64,000 nt of DNA from the NCBI GenBank assembly GCA_030407315.1, contig JALQPE010002244.1, forward strand, positions 1 through 64,000, written 5' to 3'. Shown piece after piece: positions 20,865-32,884 of this stretch; position 1 is the first letter of the stretch; every line of letters begins with the position of its first letter. A program made the translations under genes and the position numbers. The notes under the pieces are model-generated. The model did not search any database, had not been told where the DNA came from, and was given only the letters and a program-made list of their open reading frames with translations. The DNA comes from Asparagopsis taxiformis. Its lineage: Eukaryota; Rhodophyta; Florideophyceae; Bonnemaisoniales; Bonnemaisoniaceae.

Positions 20865-22145
20865 AATCACCATAGCAATCCTTGCAGTCTGCATCACACA
20901 GATCATCTTACGCAGTGCGTGCTGCCCAGGTCGTTATTCGGCCCTATCCAGAAACACTTTCAGGCCTAGTGCAACCAGTAGATCTGAAATGGAAATGGAC
21001 GTCCGGTGAATGACCTGCGCAATTGCATTGCTGGCCAGCCCAGAAATTCTAAAACTTCAGTCAGAAAAAAAATTGCAAAATTATATCGATTTGGGCGGTC
21101 GAAAGTGCCGTACGGCACACCCCATCTCAAAAACATGTTCACATGTGCATGTTTTTGAGAATGGCTCAAAATTCAAATCAGGGTGTCTAATCTGGCCACA
21201 ACGGCCCCAAAAGAAGCCAGCCGACGCCCCGAGCGGGGCCATCGCTGGCTTCTGTAAGCACCAACTGTAAGCAAAGCCACATCTCACGAAGGGTCAATTC
21301 CAGGCTCAGGCTCAATACGCCAGGGCGAAGTTTTGGTCCTTGTTTCGGCATACTCCCACCCCACTTTCTCACGACAAACACTACTCACCCATCATGCTGC
21401 ACATACTACGTGCACTTCGTATGAGCAGTGGGCCCGCCTGCGTGGTTGCTGTAATGCGTAGATGTGAGTAGCACACGAACAACCCAAAATTGATGTCTGG
21501 TGGATGTCCGGCTCAATTGCATTGCTGGCCAGCCCAGAAATTCTAAAATTTCGGGCAGAAAAAATTGTGAAAAATCATCGATTTTGGCGGTCGAAAGTGC
21601 CGTACGGCACACCCCCATCTCAAAAACATGTTCACATGTGCATGTTTTTGAGAATAGCCCAAATTTTAATTGAAATCAAGGTATCTAATTTGGCCACAAC
21701 GGTCCCAGAAACCGGCCGCCGCCCCGAGCGGGGTCATCGCTGGCTTCTGTAAGCACCAACTGTAAGCCAAAATCGCGTCTTACGAAGGGTCGATTCCAGG
21801 CTGAATACGTCAGGGACTCGTCTTGGTCCTTCTTTCATCATGGTCCCGCCCCACTCTCTCACGACGAACACTACTGGACGTCTGCTGGATGTCCAGCTCG
21901 ATTGCATTGCTGGCCAGCCCAGAAATTCTAAAATTTCCGAAAAATCAATTTGGTGGCCCACCATCTCCTGTGCCGAAAATTCCCGCAGTCACTTCTGATA
22001 TACTATATCGTAGTAGTAGTAGTAGTCTAGACGTGTTTCGCACTTGTACGCATCAGGGAAGGCTGCACGGAAGGTTGAGACTACGCTACTTGTGTACCGC
22101 GTCGTCTGAAATAGCGAGTAGTGTTTGTTGTATAGTTGTGGAGTA
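20865..22145. repeat. Right arm of long inverted repeat, with an extra unit
   Basis: This is the reverse complement of 15560-16435 with an additional unit of about 430 bp (about 21540-21970), which is more diverged than the first. The outermost part (about 21970-22145) matches 15560-15740 at perhaps 75%, for instance around ACTACG...ACTTGTG. Confidence 0.8.
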
Positions 22146-23240
22146 TGCGTCTAGTGGTTTGTAAAGCTTGCAGAACGGGATAGGGATGTGGGTGGCCCTA
22201 TTTTATGAATACATGAGTACCAATATTCAGGGTTAACAAAGCGGAAAGGCATAGGCTCATACATGTTTGAGATTGCATAGTGGAGAAAATATTTACATCG
22301 AAATTTACATGGAGCAGATGGAGGTTTTAAGGATGAGGTATGAGAGGAAGAAAATTCTTCTGTGGTATGAGGATGTGTTCTGTGGGGGGATGGAATCTTG
22401 GGATGGTACAGGGGGAGGTGGAAATGTACGGAGTGCGGGTTTAGATTGGAGTGTGATTCGGAGAGGAGTGCCGACGAGCATATTATGGGGATTGGGGAGA
22501 CGCTGCGGGGTGTTGGGGTAGTGAGGGCGGAGGAGGTGTTTAGGTGGGACCGTAGGAGGGTGCGGTTGAAGGCGCCGAGAGGAGGGGTTTTTAGGAAAGT
22601 GAGGAGAAAGAGGGGGAGGGGGTGGCGTCTGTTCTGGCTGTGGTGAGTGGGGATGTGATGGAGAAGAAGGGGGTTATTGTATTTGAGGAGGGAGGGGAGT
22701 GGGAGGATGGGTGCGAAGTGGGGGGTTGATATGTGGTTCAGAGCGGGGAGGTTTCTGGGGAGATGGCGGGGGAGCGGGAGCGTCGGCCGGTGGTGGTGGT
22801 GTATACGGTATCGAAGATGCGGATGTCGTGGGGGCATGGAGCAGCTGAGGGAGGGAGGGGTGGAGCAGGTCGGGTACGGGATGGGGAGTGAGAGGTTTTC
22901 GAAGAGTAAGCTGCAGGGGAAGTTTGTGGAGAGGGCGAAGGAGAGGGGTTGAAGGTAGAGGAGAGAGGGTATTGAAGAACAATATGTTTCAAAGGTGATG
23001 GGGAAGACCATGGTCGAGGAGATAGGGGGTGTTTTGCCCTATTCTGAGGTAGTATGAGGACTGGTTATACGAAATCTGTACGGTAGAGCAGAAAAGTAGG
23101 TATGGAATGGAGGTGTGCAACGTGGAAGCGGGGATAGGTAGCTGAAAATGCGTGCTAGAGTGGTATTGGGGGTGTTTGAGGTACAGTACGGGGGAGGTGA
23201 GCACCAACAGGAAGGGGGTGTGAGCGAGAGGATGAAAAAA
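22146..23240. other. Purine-rich arm, low complexity, no supported gene
   Basis: The plus strand is strongly G and A rich. The opposite strand therefore has long open frames, the longest 286 codons at 22151-23011, made largely of Pro, Ser, His, Leu and Thr with no motif. It mirrors in composition the pyrimidine-rich left arm at 13121-15240. Confidence 0.55.
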
Positions 23241-23593
23241 TTAAAGACGAAATTGGTGTCGACCGACAAGGAAAAATAGAGTGGTCGCCGTGATGGATGC
23301 GGACATCCAAGTCGAGCACGGCGGCAGAAATTTCTGGGGTCGAAATTTTTGAATTTCTGAACCGGCGCCCGTCCTAGGTGGACATAGACATGGCGGAAGT
23401 CCATCCCGAGGGGACATCCGTGGTACTAGAAACAATGGATGTCGCCCTAGTAATACTAGACGTACTAGACCGCATGGACGTCCGGTTCTAGGCGGACATC
23501 CAAAAATACTGGAGAACATGGACGTCCGCCTAGTAATACTAGGTGTACTAGAGGTTGTGGACGTCCGCGTCCATTTCCGAGAACACAGACGAT
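23241..23593. repeat. Right subterminal repeats and TIR
   Basis: Repeated GGACGTCCGC, GGACATCC, TAGTAATACTAG and CTAGTA motifs at about 23390-23558 end in the 35-bp TIR at 23559-23593. The ORF of aORF B reads by chance through this array, which gives its listed tail a false repetitive end. Confidence 0.75.
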
Positions 23594-25961
23594 ATTCGTC
23601 GCACACCGTAGCGATACGAGCTGACGACCGCCCCCTTTCTGCTTCCAGATTGGCTTCGACTTCGACGAGCGCACTCTGCGCCGTCTGCTGAGCAGTCACC
23701 GCAGCGTCACAGCGAGCTCGAAGATTCGCTAGCGCCGCCCGATCACCCTCAGCCTCCTTCCTGTACGCCGCTGCACGACCTTGCAACTTCCCGATGTCTT
23801 CGTGCATACGCTCAATACGCGCAGCGTCTTCTTCGACCTTGCGTTTTAGCGCGGCTTCGCGCTCCTCCGATTCCGCCAACGTCTTCCGAGTCTCGCGCAG
23901 GACCGACACGGCTTCGTCACGTGCCTCAGACGCATCATCGCGCGCCTTGATTGCCTCGTCGAGCGCTCTGGTGGCCGCGCTAAGACGCCCCAAGGCCTCG
24001 TCCCGAGCTTGCGCGACCGACGTCACACGCGACAACGCTTCATCTCGGCCCTGCTTGGCCGAAGAAAGTTGAGTTTGTAGCCCGTCTGCCGCCGACGAAC
24101 CAGCGACTACACCAGCGTCGTCACCAGCCACCGCCGTGGGCGCTTCTGCACCCTCGCCAACAACCGCCGAACCCGATGCCGCGCCGCTAGCCGTCGCCGC
24201 ACTTGCACCCGCTTCGCCAGGCATGTTGGTGGCGCCTTGACCCTGAGTGGCTTTCTTCAGTTCTTGTAACTCGTTGTACACCTTCACGTACTCCGCCCGC
24301 AGCGCCGCGTCCAAATGCGCAACGTCGATAGGAGCCCGTGGTGCTTCGGAGAACAACGAGTAACGCCCATCGCGGAACCGCCGGCGCTCAACGGCCAACA
24401 ACGCGGCCATCCCAAGGTACTGCGCATATTCCCGCGAATTCGTTGCGCGCATCACATGCAACTCGTTAGAAGACAACGCCGACAAGACAGCATCCACGGT
24501 AACGACGTCGCCCGCTTCTAGATGCGCGAACGCGCTACGTGAAGGGTTGCGCGGCGACTTCAATAGCAAGTGAAGGATCTCCGTATGCCTGTGAACTCCG
24601 AGCGCGCCATGCGCCCAATCCACGACGCCGCGTTCCGCGCTCCACGGTAGCCACTGGCCACCCTCATTGAAGTCCACGCCGGGAGCCACGTCGAAGACAG
24701 GCGTCTCGTCCCATGGACACGCGCGATGCTCCGACAAGAGACTTTCTAAATGCGCGACTGAATAGGTGCCGTCACGAACGACCGCCGCAGCGCCGACGCT
24801 CTCGATACCGGCGATGAGCCGGTCGCTCAAGCGAACGAAACGACGCTCGACGAACGCGAGATGAAGCCAGGCGCAGGCCACCATCACGACCCATTCGCTA
24901 AGCGCCACGGCCCAGAAGTAGGAACGCGTCTCGACCGGAACATCAAGACCAAGAAGGACAGATGGTGCATAATGGAAGACGCACGGTAGTGGAACGGACA
25001 GCGATTCGGGAGCGTCAGGCCAGTCGCGCGGGTCGTAGCGCGGAAAAAAGGAACTCACGCGATCTTCTGGGAACTCGCGAAATTCGACGTCGCGATGCGT
25101 AACGAAGTAACCGGTCGTGCGACGCAAGCGCAATTCACGACGCGCCTCGGAGCGCATCCCCGCGTCGAAAAACCAAGGCTCACTAACTTCTCCCTCCCGT
25201 CCAACATCATTCCAGGGGACGCCGCCGTTCAACAAGAAACCGGCACTAGGCGCCGCCGCCCAGGGGTCAAGATGCGCGAACTCGTCGCGACGCATTGTGC
25301 GAAGACGCGCCAAGTGACGCACCAACCGCTCATCCGCCGCGTCCTCCAGGAAGTAAGTGTCACAAGGAAGGTTCGAAGGTACAGCCAAGTCGCACCACGC
25401 CGCCTCGCGTCGCGCATCCCATACGGCTTGCGCGTTCTTGTGGCCAGGTAGCACCGCGTAGCGGTTGACATCGGCGATACGCGTCCATAGGAAACGCCGC
25501 GGAAAGTATTGGACGCGACTCAATTCGGACCAAGTTGGCATCGCGCGCGGCAGGAACCGGAACGCAGAAGGGTCGTCGTAACGCGCACGCGGAGCGGCGA
25601 CGGGGACGCGCTGCGCGGCCGAAGGAAGCGACACGGAAGAAGGAGCAGGTACGGAACGAAGAGGCACGCCAACGTTGGCACGACTCCCAGCCGCGGGTGT
25701 AGCGGTTACGTCCACCGTCGCAACAACGCCCGATGACGCACCGACATTATCCGCGTTATGCGCACTCGACGACGCGGCAACCGGCGCGCTGGTAGACGAC
25801 GCTTGAGCCATTGACAGATAAAATGGGCTCTCGGGGCTCATAGGAGATGGCGAAGCGGGACGCGGAGTCGCCAATGGCGAACGTATCGGCGTTGCAGCTT
25901 CTTCGCCGGAAGGGACGCTGGCGCGCAGCCAGCTGGGGAGAGTATCACCGTCGTGCGCCAT
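23594..25961 (-). pseudogene. Antisense additional ORF of gypsy B (interrupted)
   Basis: The ATG at 25961 is preferred over the upstream TTG at 25997. The protein starts MAHDGDTLPSW, followed by an Ala/Ser/Pro-rich region of about 150 residues. A globular middle part has a CDTYFLEDAADERLVRHL stretch and a hydrophobic helix block (YFWAVALSEWVVMVACAW). An Ala/Gly-rich hinge and a long coiled coil of about 160 residues (repeats of RDEA, EKR, LEAER) follow. The order parallels the ORFs at 1523-4710 and 47387-49772. At 23594 the frame runs into the terminal repeat of the 10.7-kb insertion; its end is at 12462-12850. The hydrophobic block is conserved in position in the family and probably forms a buried helix. 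Function unknown. Confidence 0.75.
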
Positions 25962-26144
25962 GGCGAGAGCGACCGCGTGCGACAACGAGCGAAGCAACGA
26001 ATGCGAGTGACCGAGGAGAGAAGAAGGATAAAAAGAGAGAGAGAGGATCGACAGGAGAAGAGTGGACAGAGAGACAGAAAAGGGGAAAGGATACGCAGGA
26101 AGAGATGACGCGCGGGGACGCGCTGTGATGTTAGTCGGGGGGAG
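25962..26144 (-). promoter_or_regulatory. Upstream region of antisense ORF B, with PPT of gypsy B
   Basis: On the minus strand a TTTTTATCC box (about 26025-26034) lies some 65 bp before the ATG at 25961. On the plus strand a CGGGGGGAG tract at 26136-26144 sits just before a TGTGG start, as a PPT should before a 3' LTR. Both are suggestive only. Confidence 0.4.
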
Positions 26145-26880
26145 TGTGGTGCAATTTATGCCGCTAACGCGAACGCGGGTTGAAGCGATATCGACGAGTT
26201 GAGTCCGCGTGCATCCGCGCTGAGTTAGCTAGTAAGCGAGCGTACGCGTGGCGAACCGATTACGTGTCACGGTGCACCTGCGCGAACGCGTGCGATTGCG
26301 AACCCGGCGCCACGTGTAGCGATTTCTACGAATTTCCCTTTATTTCCCCTTTTTGGGTTTTTTATGACGAAAGTCTTTTTCCCAAATATTTCCCTTTTGC
26401 GAGCGAGCGGCCGCCGGCCGGCCACGGTAGGACAGCCTGTCCTTTAGTAGTTAGCTATTAATGGTCGTTCAGCTTCGCACCTTACCAATAAACAGCCAGC
26501 ATCTTCGCAGCTACGAGTTAAGCGTTTAGCGAATCGCGAGGACCGATTGCGTTGAAACGTTGCGTGCGGGTTGCTCACGATCGCTGACGTTCGCGTGCGC
26601 GCTGCGCATCAACCGATCGTCGAACCGCGTCGCACCGCGATAGCGCGCGTTGCGTCGCACGCCACTAGGCCAGGGATTTACGACCCCTGTGTGGATCGCG
26701 TTGTGCTCGAGTTTACTCGGTGATCTCACCCTGAGATCACGGCTTGCGCCGGCCCGCGAATCCCGTGTTGCGATCGTTCCCTACGCGTTCCGCCGTTGTA
26801 CCACCCGTTCGCCAGCGCGACCGAGCGACGCGCGAACGCAAGTTCAACCAGCGCGTTACGGTTCTTCCTCGCCCTGACAC
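26145..26880 (+). repeat. Putative 3' LTR of gypsy B
   Basis: The stretch starts TGTGGTGCAA just after a G-rich tract and has a possible end CCCTGACA near 26880. It lies where the 3' LTR should be, next to the N-terminal end of the antisense ORF. No second copy is in the window, so both boundaries are inferred from structure only. Confidence 0.4.
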
Positions 26881-26930
26881 GGCTGCAATTCTAGAACTCC
26901 CTTAGCGATCTCCATCCCGGCTGGTCCTAC

Positions 26931-27322
26931 AGCTGGGAGCTACGTTGCTCCAGTAGCAGAACGAAAATAAGCCCAATGAATGGGTACCGATTGGGTACTG
27001 GTCGAAGACCCTTAACGAAACCGAACGCGGTTTCTCGGCGACCAAGCGCGAGTGCTACTCCGTCGTTTGGGCGATAAAGTCGCTCCGACCCTACGTAGAG
27101 GGTCAGCGGTTTTCCGTACGTACGGACCACGAAGCCTTGCGTTGGCTGATGACGTTGACGGACGCGTCCGGACGACTACTACGATGGAGGCTACGCGTTG
27201 CCGAATTCGATTTCGAGGTTACGTACAGGCCTGGGCGCGTGCACCAGGTACCTGACGCTTTATCACGTGTGATATCTACGTATGACGACGGTCGACCCGT
27301 CGACGATGACGTACCATCGTAA
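26931..27322 (+). pseudogene. RNase H fragment of gypsy C
   Basis: The plus-strand frame reads GATLLQ, a TAG stop at about 26953-26955, then QNENKPNEW, GYWSKTL, RTDHEALRWLM and YRPGRVHQVPDALSRV. This is the RNase H end of a gypsy polymerase, very close to that of gypsy A. Everything upstream of about 26931 (gag, protease, RT) is missing. A TAA at 27320-27322 ends the fragment in the same frame as the integrase that follows. Confidence 0.85.
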
Positions 27323-29064
27323 GGGGACGCGGTCCTCGTGACGACTCGCAGTCGGCGACAACCCACACGAAATGGGCAAGGACAGACGACGTCCACACGT
27401 AAAAAGGCAACTAATTCCAGGGGTCACGACGACCCGTTGAACGAGATTCGTGACGAACGAACACCAGCCACGACGGCTGGCCACGATGAACTCGAGTTCA
27501 ATCACGACGCGTCGCTTGACGACGTTCTTGACGAGGAACCGGATTTCCTCGACGAACAGCGCGCTGCTGAAGACGATTCGGCACGCGTGCCACCAGCTGA
27601 CGTTCAGTTTCCCATTACGAGGGACGAGCTTATCGAAGCTCAACGCGAGGACGCGTTCTGTCAAACGATACTGACACGACAGTCCGAGACGCAGGACGCT
27701 GCATTCTTCGAAGGCCACGATGGCTTACTCCGACGCCGGAACCCTCACGTCGAGGAACTTACACAAATCGTTGTGCCGGCTTCGCTACGGCCGCGGCTGC
27801 TGGAGCTAACGCACCACCACGTCCTCGCTGGACATCCCGGACAAACGCGTATGTACTATACCCTACGGAGGACGTACTACTGGCCCGCGATGGCCGCCGA
27901 CATCCACGCAACGGTACGAAACTGCGTCGGATGTGCGAAGAACCGCGTGAAGCTTCGCAAACGGACGAACCCGTTACGTTTATTTCCGGCCACGGAGCCG
28001 CTGCGAGACTATGTATCGACATACTAGGTCCGCTGACGAAGACCCCGCGTGGTAACTGATTTATTCTCGTTATAACGGACCGCTTTACGAAGCTAACCAG
28101 AGTCGTACCTCTACGAAATATCGATTCCGCCAACGTGGCGAGCGCGTTCGTCAACGCGTGGGTCTTCTCGTACGGACCCCCACGGACGCTCATAAGCGAC
28201 AACGGAAAGCAGTTCGCTGCTAAGTTCTTCCAGCACGTTTGCAACGAGATTGGCGTAACGAACGTCTTTACGTCGACGTACCACCCCCAAACGAACGGGC
28301 AGGTGGAGCGTTACAACAGGACGATCCTGGCCATGCTTTGTAATTACGTGAACGAAAACCAGAACGACTGGGATCGATACGCATCGGCGTTAACGTTTGC
28401 GTACAACACGCATGTGCATTCGAGCACGGGCACGACGCCCTTCGACTTGATTCTCACGAATCCACCGCCACCGTTGGCGCTACACACGTCGGTAACGAAC
28501 CGCGAACTACCTGACGGGGGAGGGCGAGCCACTTACGTGCGTGAGCTCGCCACAACGATGGATAACGCGTATCGAACGCTGAAGGCCGCGCAGGCACGTT
28601 ATAAACGAAATTTCGACAAGCGAGTCCGTGTCTCGAACCGTAACATCCGCGCGGGGGAATACGTATTCATCGACCCGACGGACGGGACTACGAAGGGCAC
28701 GAAGCTCGGCAACCACGCGTTGGGACCGTTCCGCGTACTACGTAACGACGTACGAACGTTCGTCATCCAACGAGGAGACGTAGTTGAACGTGTCAACTCG
28801 GACCGCGTTGCGTACGCGCCTACGCCTGCGAACGCACCCCCGCCGGAGCCATACGATGCCACCGAGGCAGACCTCGACAAGAACCGCGACGGTCCGGCGT
28901 ATGTAGTAGACGACCTACTCAACCATCGCGTAAACGACGACGGTACCCTAGACTTCCTCATGAAGTGGGTCGGGTATCGTAACCCTACGTGGGAGCCCCG
29001 CCGGAACGTATCTGAAGAGAGCGTCTCTCGATACTTCGCACGCGTGCGACGAGCAACAACGTGA
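27323..29064 (+). pseudogene. Integrase and chromodomain of gypsy C, decayed
   Basis: The zinc domain (HHHVLAGHPGQTRMYYTLR, then CVGCAKNR) lies at about 27810-27950. The first catalytic region is destroyed by a frameshift and stops at about 28022-28110. The rest of the core (SDNGKQFAAK, NGQVERYNRTIL), a GPF module and a chromodomain (FLMKWVGYRNPTWEPRRNV) are open from 28135 to 29064. At least two lesions make this a dead copy. Chromodomain and core are near-equivalents of gypsy A, so gypsy C is a chromovirus. Confidence 0.88.
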
Positions 29065-30340
29065 AAGGCCACGACGGCCTCCGCAAACGCACACGAGCGT
29101 TGAGTTCAGCGAACGCGTACGCGACGTTGCACGTTGCAACAAACGAAGGCGACGAGCCGCACGAACGAGAAGCGAAGGCATAACGAGTGGCCGGGACGTC
29201 CACCCTTGCGTTGGGGGGCGTGATGCGTGCTAGAGCCGTCGCTCTTTTCTTTTTTCGACACCATACGTTGGTAGAGGCACGAGCGCCAACGAAAATTTGG
29301 ACGAGTCCACGCGCGGACGATTCACACGATGTGAAGAGCCACGACTGGCTCGACAGTGTTGTCCGTCCCACAGGCATCGATGACAACATCACGGGCCACG
29401 GACGGATATCACGTCAGATTTTTCGCGCGAAAATTATTATAGGGCCAGCGGGCCATGGACGCACGGTACGAAAAATCGGGCCGATTACAGCGCGCTAACC
29501 TGGCCAAATCTCGGGGCACGCGTGCCCCGAAAATTTCGTAATTTTGGCATGACGTGTGAGCCATCGTACGTCCCCGTAGACAACCGCTGACAACGAGTCG
29601 CATCGACCAACGAGGTCAACGCCAACAGCTCGCGAGCTAACGGCAACGTAACGCCGGAAGGCGGAGAAACCACGTAGGACGGACGCGTCCCCAACGAAGA
29701 TGGCAACGGCCTCATTACGAAACTTCACGCACGAAGCGGAATGAAGCTATACGCTAGCTGGCGAACGAGACCAACGGGTCTCAGCGCACGAAACGCGCGC
29801 GAAAAACGTGCGAAACGAACGAGCCAACGAGGCCGCATCGACGGACGGCGAACGAAGACGCTGACGTCTCGAATGCGATGTGACGGCGAACCGTTATCGC
29901 CATCGTGAGGCACGACACCGAACACGGTAGCCACGTACGGCAACCACGAAACGACACAACGGTGTCCTGCCACGCGGCCATAACGATTGACGCGCAATAA
30001 CAACGTGCCCGCGGCTACCCATAACGATGCGAGCGAACCCGAAAGGGGTTGACCACGTACGGTCACGTAGATTAACACGCGCACGTCCGCGCGGTAAACG
30101 AGTAAGCCGACGAGGCTTAAACTCCGTTCGCATTCAGACGCGCGCGCGCCATCGGCCACGTCGGCCAGGATACGAGCGCGTACGCGGACGTCGGTAACGA
30201 TAACGACGTACCCCGACGGGTCGATGTAAGGGATCAGTCCTCTAGACCTCATGGTAAACACTAGATTCCTGTTCTTACAACGCCATACCCCGACCAACCG
30301 ATAAGATAATAACATTCCACAGAGACCAAAGCTCCCAACT
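29065..30340. other. Downstream region of gypsy C pol, no supported gene
   Basis: This region has ACG-rich composition, like the gypsy C/D spacers. Open frames of up to 196 codons on the minus strand (29725-30315) are not supported by motifs and look like composition effects. It probably belongs to the long non-coding part between chromodomain and antisense ORF. Confidence 0.45.
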
Positions 30341-30960
30341 ACAAGGGAAGCTTACAGTAACCACTCCTACGAGGCTACTTACAGCTTTCCATATACCTTA
30401 CACCACCTAGGAGACACTTGAGCAGGCTACTTACATGTTATGATACACTTACAACACCTGTCATGTGACTGCCACGGTTACTTACAAGATTACATGGCTT
30501 TTTCAGCCACTTTCGCCCCACTTACAGGGTTACTTACACCCATACGCCCGTATGACAGGTAACTTACAACTGTAACTGACGGAAACCTCGTTTTTCAATG
30601 AAATTTCAACTGTAAGCTTGCATGTAAGAAACACAGGCTTACACTGTAAGCCGCCCTGCAGGGCCCGGTCGCGCCTGGCTCCAGGTTTCCACGTGTCAGG
30701 GGTTCCTGCCAACCTCTTACACGTGTGCCATTGCTGGTCTCTTACATGTGGCCCTCCGTGTCACACTCTCCTCATGACCGTTTCCAGATCCGCCACCACC
30801 AACAATATCTCCCATTCTCCTCTCCTATTGGTTGATCTCCCGATACCTACTCCTCGTAGCTCCTCGTAGTTACCCTTCATTTTACCCCTCCTAGAGCTAC
30901 CTCCTAGTCTATATAAACTACCCTCCGCTCCCCACCTCAGGGATTCGGAGGCACCTTCGA
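30341..30960. repeat. CTTACA-rich insertion with TATA box
   Basis: CTTACA or its complement TGTAAG occurs about fifteen times between 30350 and 30750. Composition differs from both sides. A TATATAAAC box lies at about 30907-30915 on the plus strand. It may be a solo LTR or the end of a DNA transposon inserted in gypsy C. No paired end was identified. Confidence 0.4.
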
Positions 30961-31254
30961 CCGGAACACCTTCTCCCAAGTTGTGCCTTAACCCCCACAG
31001 TCGATCCCGCGAAACGAAAAACGAATACGCGACGGCGTACAAGCTGGTAGCCAACGTAAACGGCACAGCTGAAGGCAACGAGCCGACGAAAAACTGGCTC
31101 AAGTAGCAGCCTCAAACGCCCGCGGGCATGCGAAACGACTTCGTCAATCGCGTCCCCGTCTGGTGCGCAAGGCGAATAAACGAAATTACGCAACGGCGTA
31201 GAGGGCGAGCATTACGTATGCCCAGGTGCACGACGCACGACAAAACGGACGAGC

Positions 31255-32884
31255 TAACGAAACGCTCCACGGACGCCGCCGCGAGAAGCGAACCCGCGCA
31301 ACGATTGTGCCACCGGCTAACGTGAAGCCGCAGAAACGACCAGCGCGACGGCGCTAATGACGTCAACGGCTATACGAAAAGCCAAGCCCGCCGGCAACGA
31401 CGTTATCAACGGAACCGCAACGCACCGCGACGAATCGCTGCGTACACGCCACGGCGTAGAACGTCAAACCGACTCACGCGCGAGCCGGTCTGACGTTCGA
31501 CGAATTTTGTCGCTCAGCTCAACGGAGCAAATTAAAATTAACACCGACGTGCTACGCGTCAAAGAGCCCGAACGCTCAACGGAATTCGACACCCGACGGG
31601 GTTATCCGCACGAGAAACGACGGCAGAAACGATTTCCGAGTTAGTTACTAAATGATACGCACGCCAACGGGCTCTACGATCGAGGTTAACGTACCACTCG
31701 CAGTGAAAAGCCGCCGCTACGCGCCGCCGCTTTGTCGAATAACCACGAATTGCACGAACCTGCCAACGGGCACGCGCCGCCGCGAACTCGAAGCACGGGC
31801 TACGTAAGCCATACGACACCCGACGGGGTAGACGCCACAACAAAAAATTGTGGGGAGGGGCTTAACGCACACCCCTCCCCCGCTGCAGACGACCTGCAAA
31901 TACGTATTACGAATCTCAACGGAGCCATGCGATTACGCAAAGAAACAAACGAAAGTTTACGAAGCAGCTCGATGCTAAAAGCCTACGAGGCCTACGCACT
32001 AACCTAGGAACGACCTAGTAGCGACGCGAACGCTTGCCCGCAGGGTCATACGGACCAGGGCCTTCGCCGCGGCTATCGTGGCTGCGGCTGCGACTGGGCT
32101 GAACGAAGCCCGGCGCGTACGGATCGACAGTCTGCGTGACCACGGGAGCTCGCTCGCGACGCGACGCGGGATCCCCAGCGTAAGGGCCCGCAGTCCCGTG
32201 ACTGCGTGTATCCGAAGGGCGCGCCGAAGCGGGGTCGCGTGGCAGGTACGCCGCCGCGTGGCCATACCCAACGGGGTTTCCGTAGCCGCCGCCACTTGCG
32301 TATCCGTAGGAATCGTTACGACCACCAACGGCTGGTGCGTAACCACGAGTCGCCGCGGCGAGACGTTCCGAAATCGCGCGTTCCGTTGCCAAGCGGGCAG
32401 TTAGGTCCAACGTCTGGGCCCTGAACTCTTCGGCTGCGCGAGCCACGGACGTGATAAGGGAACGAATAACCCAACCGTCCGCACGAGGCGGAGCGGCCAT
32501 CGACGTACCGAGAAGCCGACGGGCATCCTCATCGGAGACGCGGTCGTCCAGGCTCACGAAGCGTGGCGCGCGCTCGGCCGGCGTGACCACATCCGGACGA
32601 CCGACGCGGGCAACGTTGCCCCCTCCCGTAGCCTCGCGTGGCACGATCTCTCGAGGATCCGGCGCACGCGGCGCTTCGTTTTGACGGCCACGACGGCCAG
32701 AACGCGACCCGCGGGGGCGCTCGTTGCCCCCGAGGCCGCCGAAATAACCGGTACGATTGCCACGACGGCGTTCGGAACGGGAAGCGACCCGCGGCACGTA
32801 AGCCCCATCGCTACGCACGGAGACGAACTCCTGGTTATCGCCGCTTGCGTAATCGGGGCGTATAACCCGTTACTCCGGCCCCAA
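31255..32884 (-). repeat. Inverted duplicate arm 1 (gypsy C)
   Basis: This is the reverse complement of 48903-50532. Coordinates stay collinear throughout (each pair adds to 81787), with only a substitution or two plus one indel near 32879 noticed. It carries the antisense ORF C-terminal part and its downstream non-coding spacer. Confidence 0.9.

Larger units (their letters stand above)
12851..23593. mobile_element. 10.7-kb TIR element inserted in antisense ORF B
   Basis: The ends are inverted copies of a 35-bp sequence (12851-12885 and 23559-23593, 33 of 35 identical), beginning ATCGTCTGTGTT and containing TGGACGCGGACGTCC. Both ends are followed inward by arrays of CTAGTA and GGACGTCC motifs, typical subterminal repeats of a DNA transposon. 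The sequence outside the two ends belongs to one interrupted reading frame. No transposase gene is recognised inside, so this is non-autonomous or decayed. It contains tandem repeats, a long inverted repeat and oppositely skewed arms. Confidence 0.7.

Noticed and set aside
21010..21740. ORFs of 60-86 codons inside the inverted-repeat arms
   Set aside because: Each appears in mirrored copies at 15690-16290 as a result of the repeat, and all are low in information and overlap in several frames.
22151..23011. 286-codon minus-strand ORF
   Set aside because: Pro/Ser/His/Leu-rich translation of a purine-rich tract with no motif; long open frames are expected from the skew.
23241..23590. C-terminal 110 residues of the listed 918-codon ORF
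   Set aside because: They are a translation of the GGACGTCC/CTAGTA subterminal repeats and the TIR of the inserted element, not part of the protein.
29725..30315. 196-codon minus-strand ORF downstream of gypsy C
   Set aside because: Arg/Val-rich composition follows from ACG-rich DNA; no motif and no counterpart elsewhere in the window.
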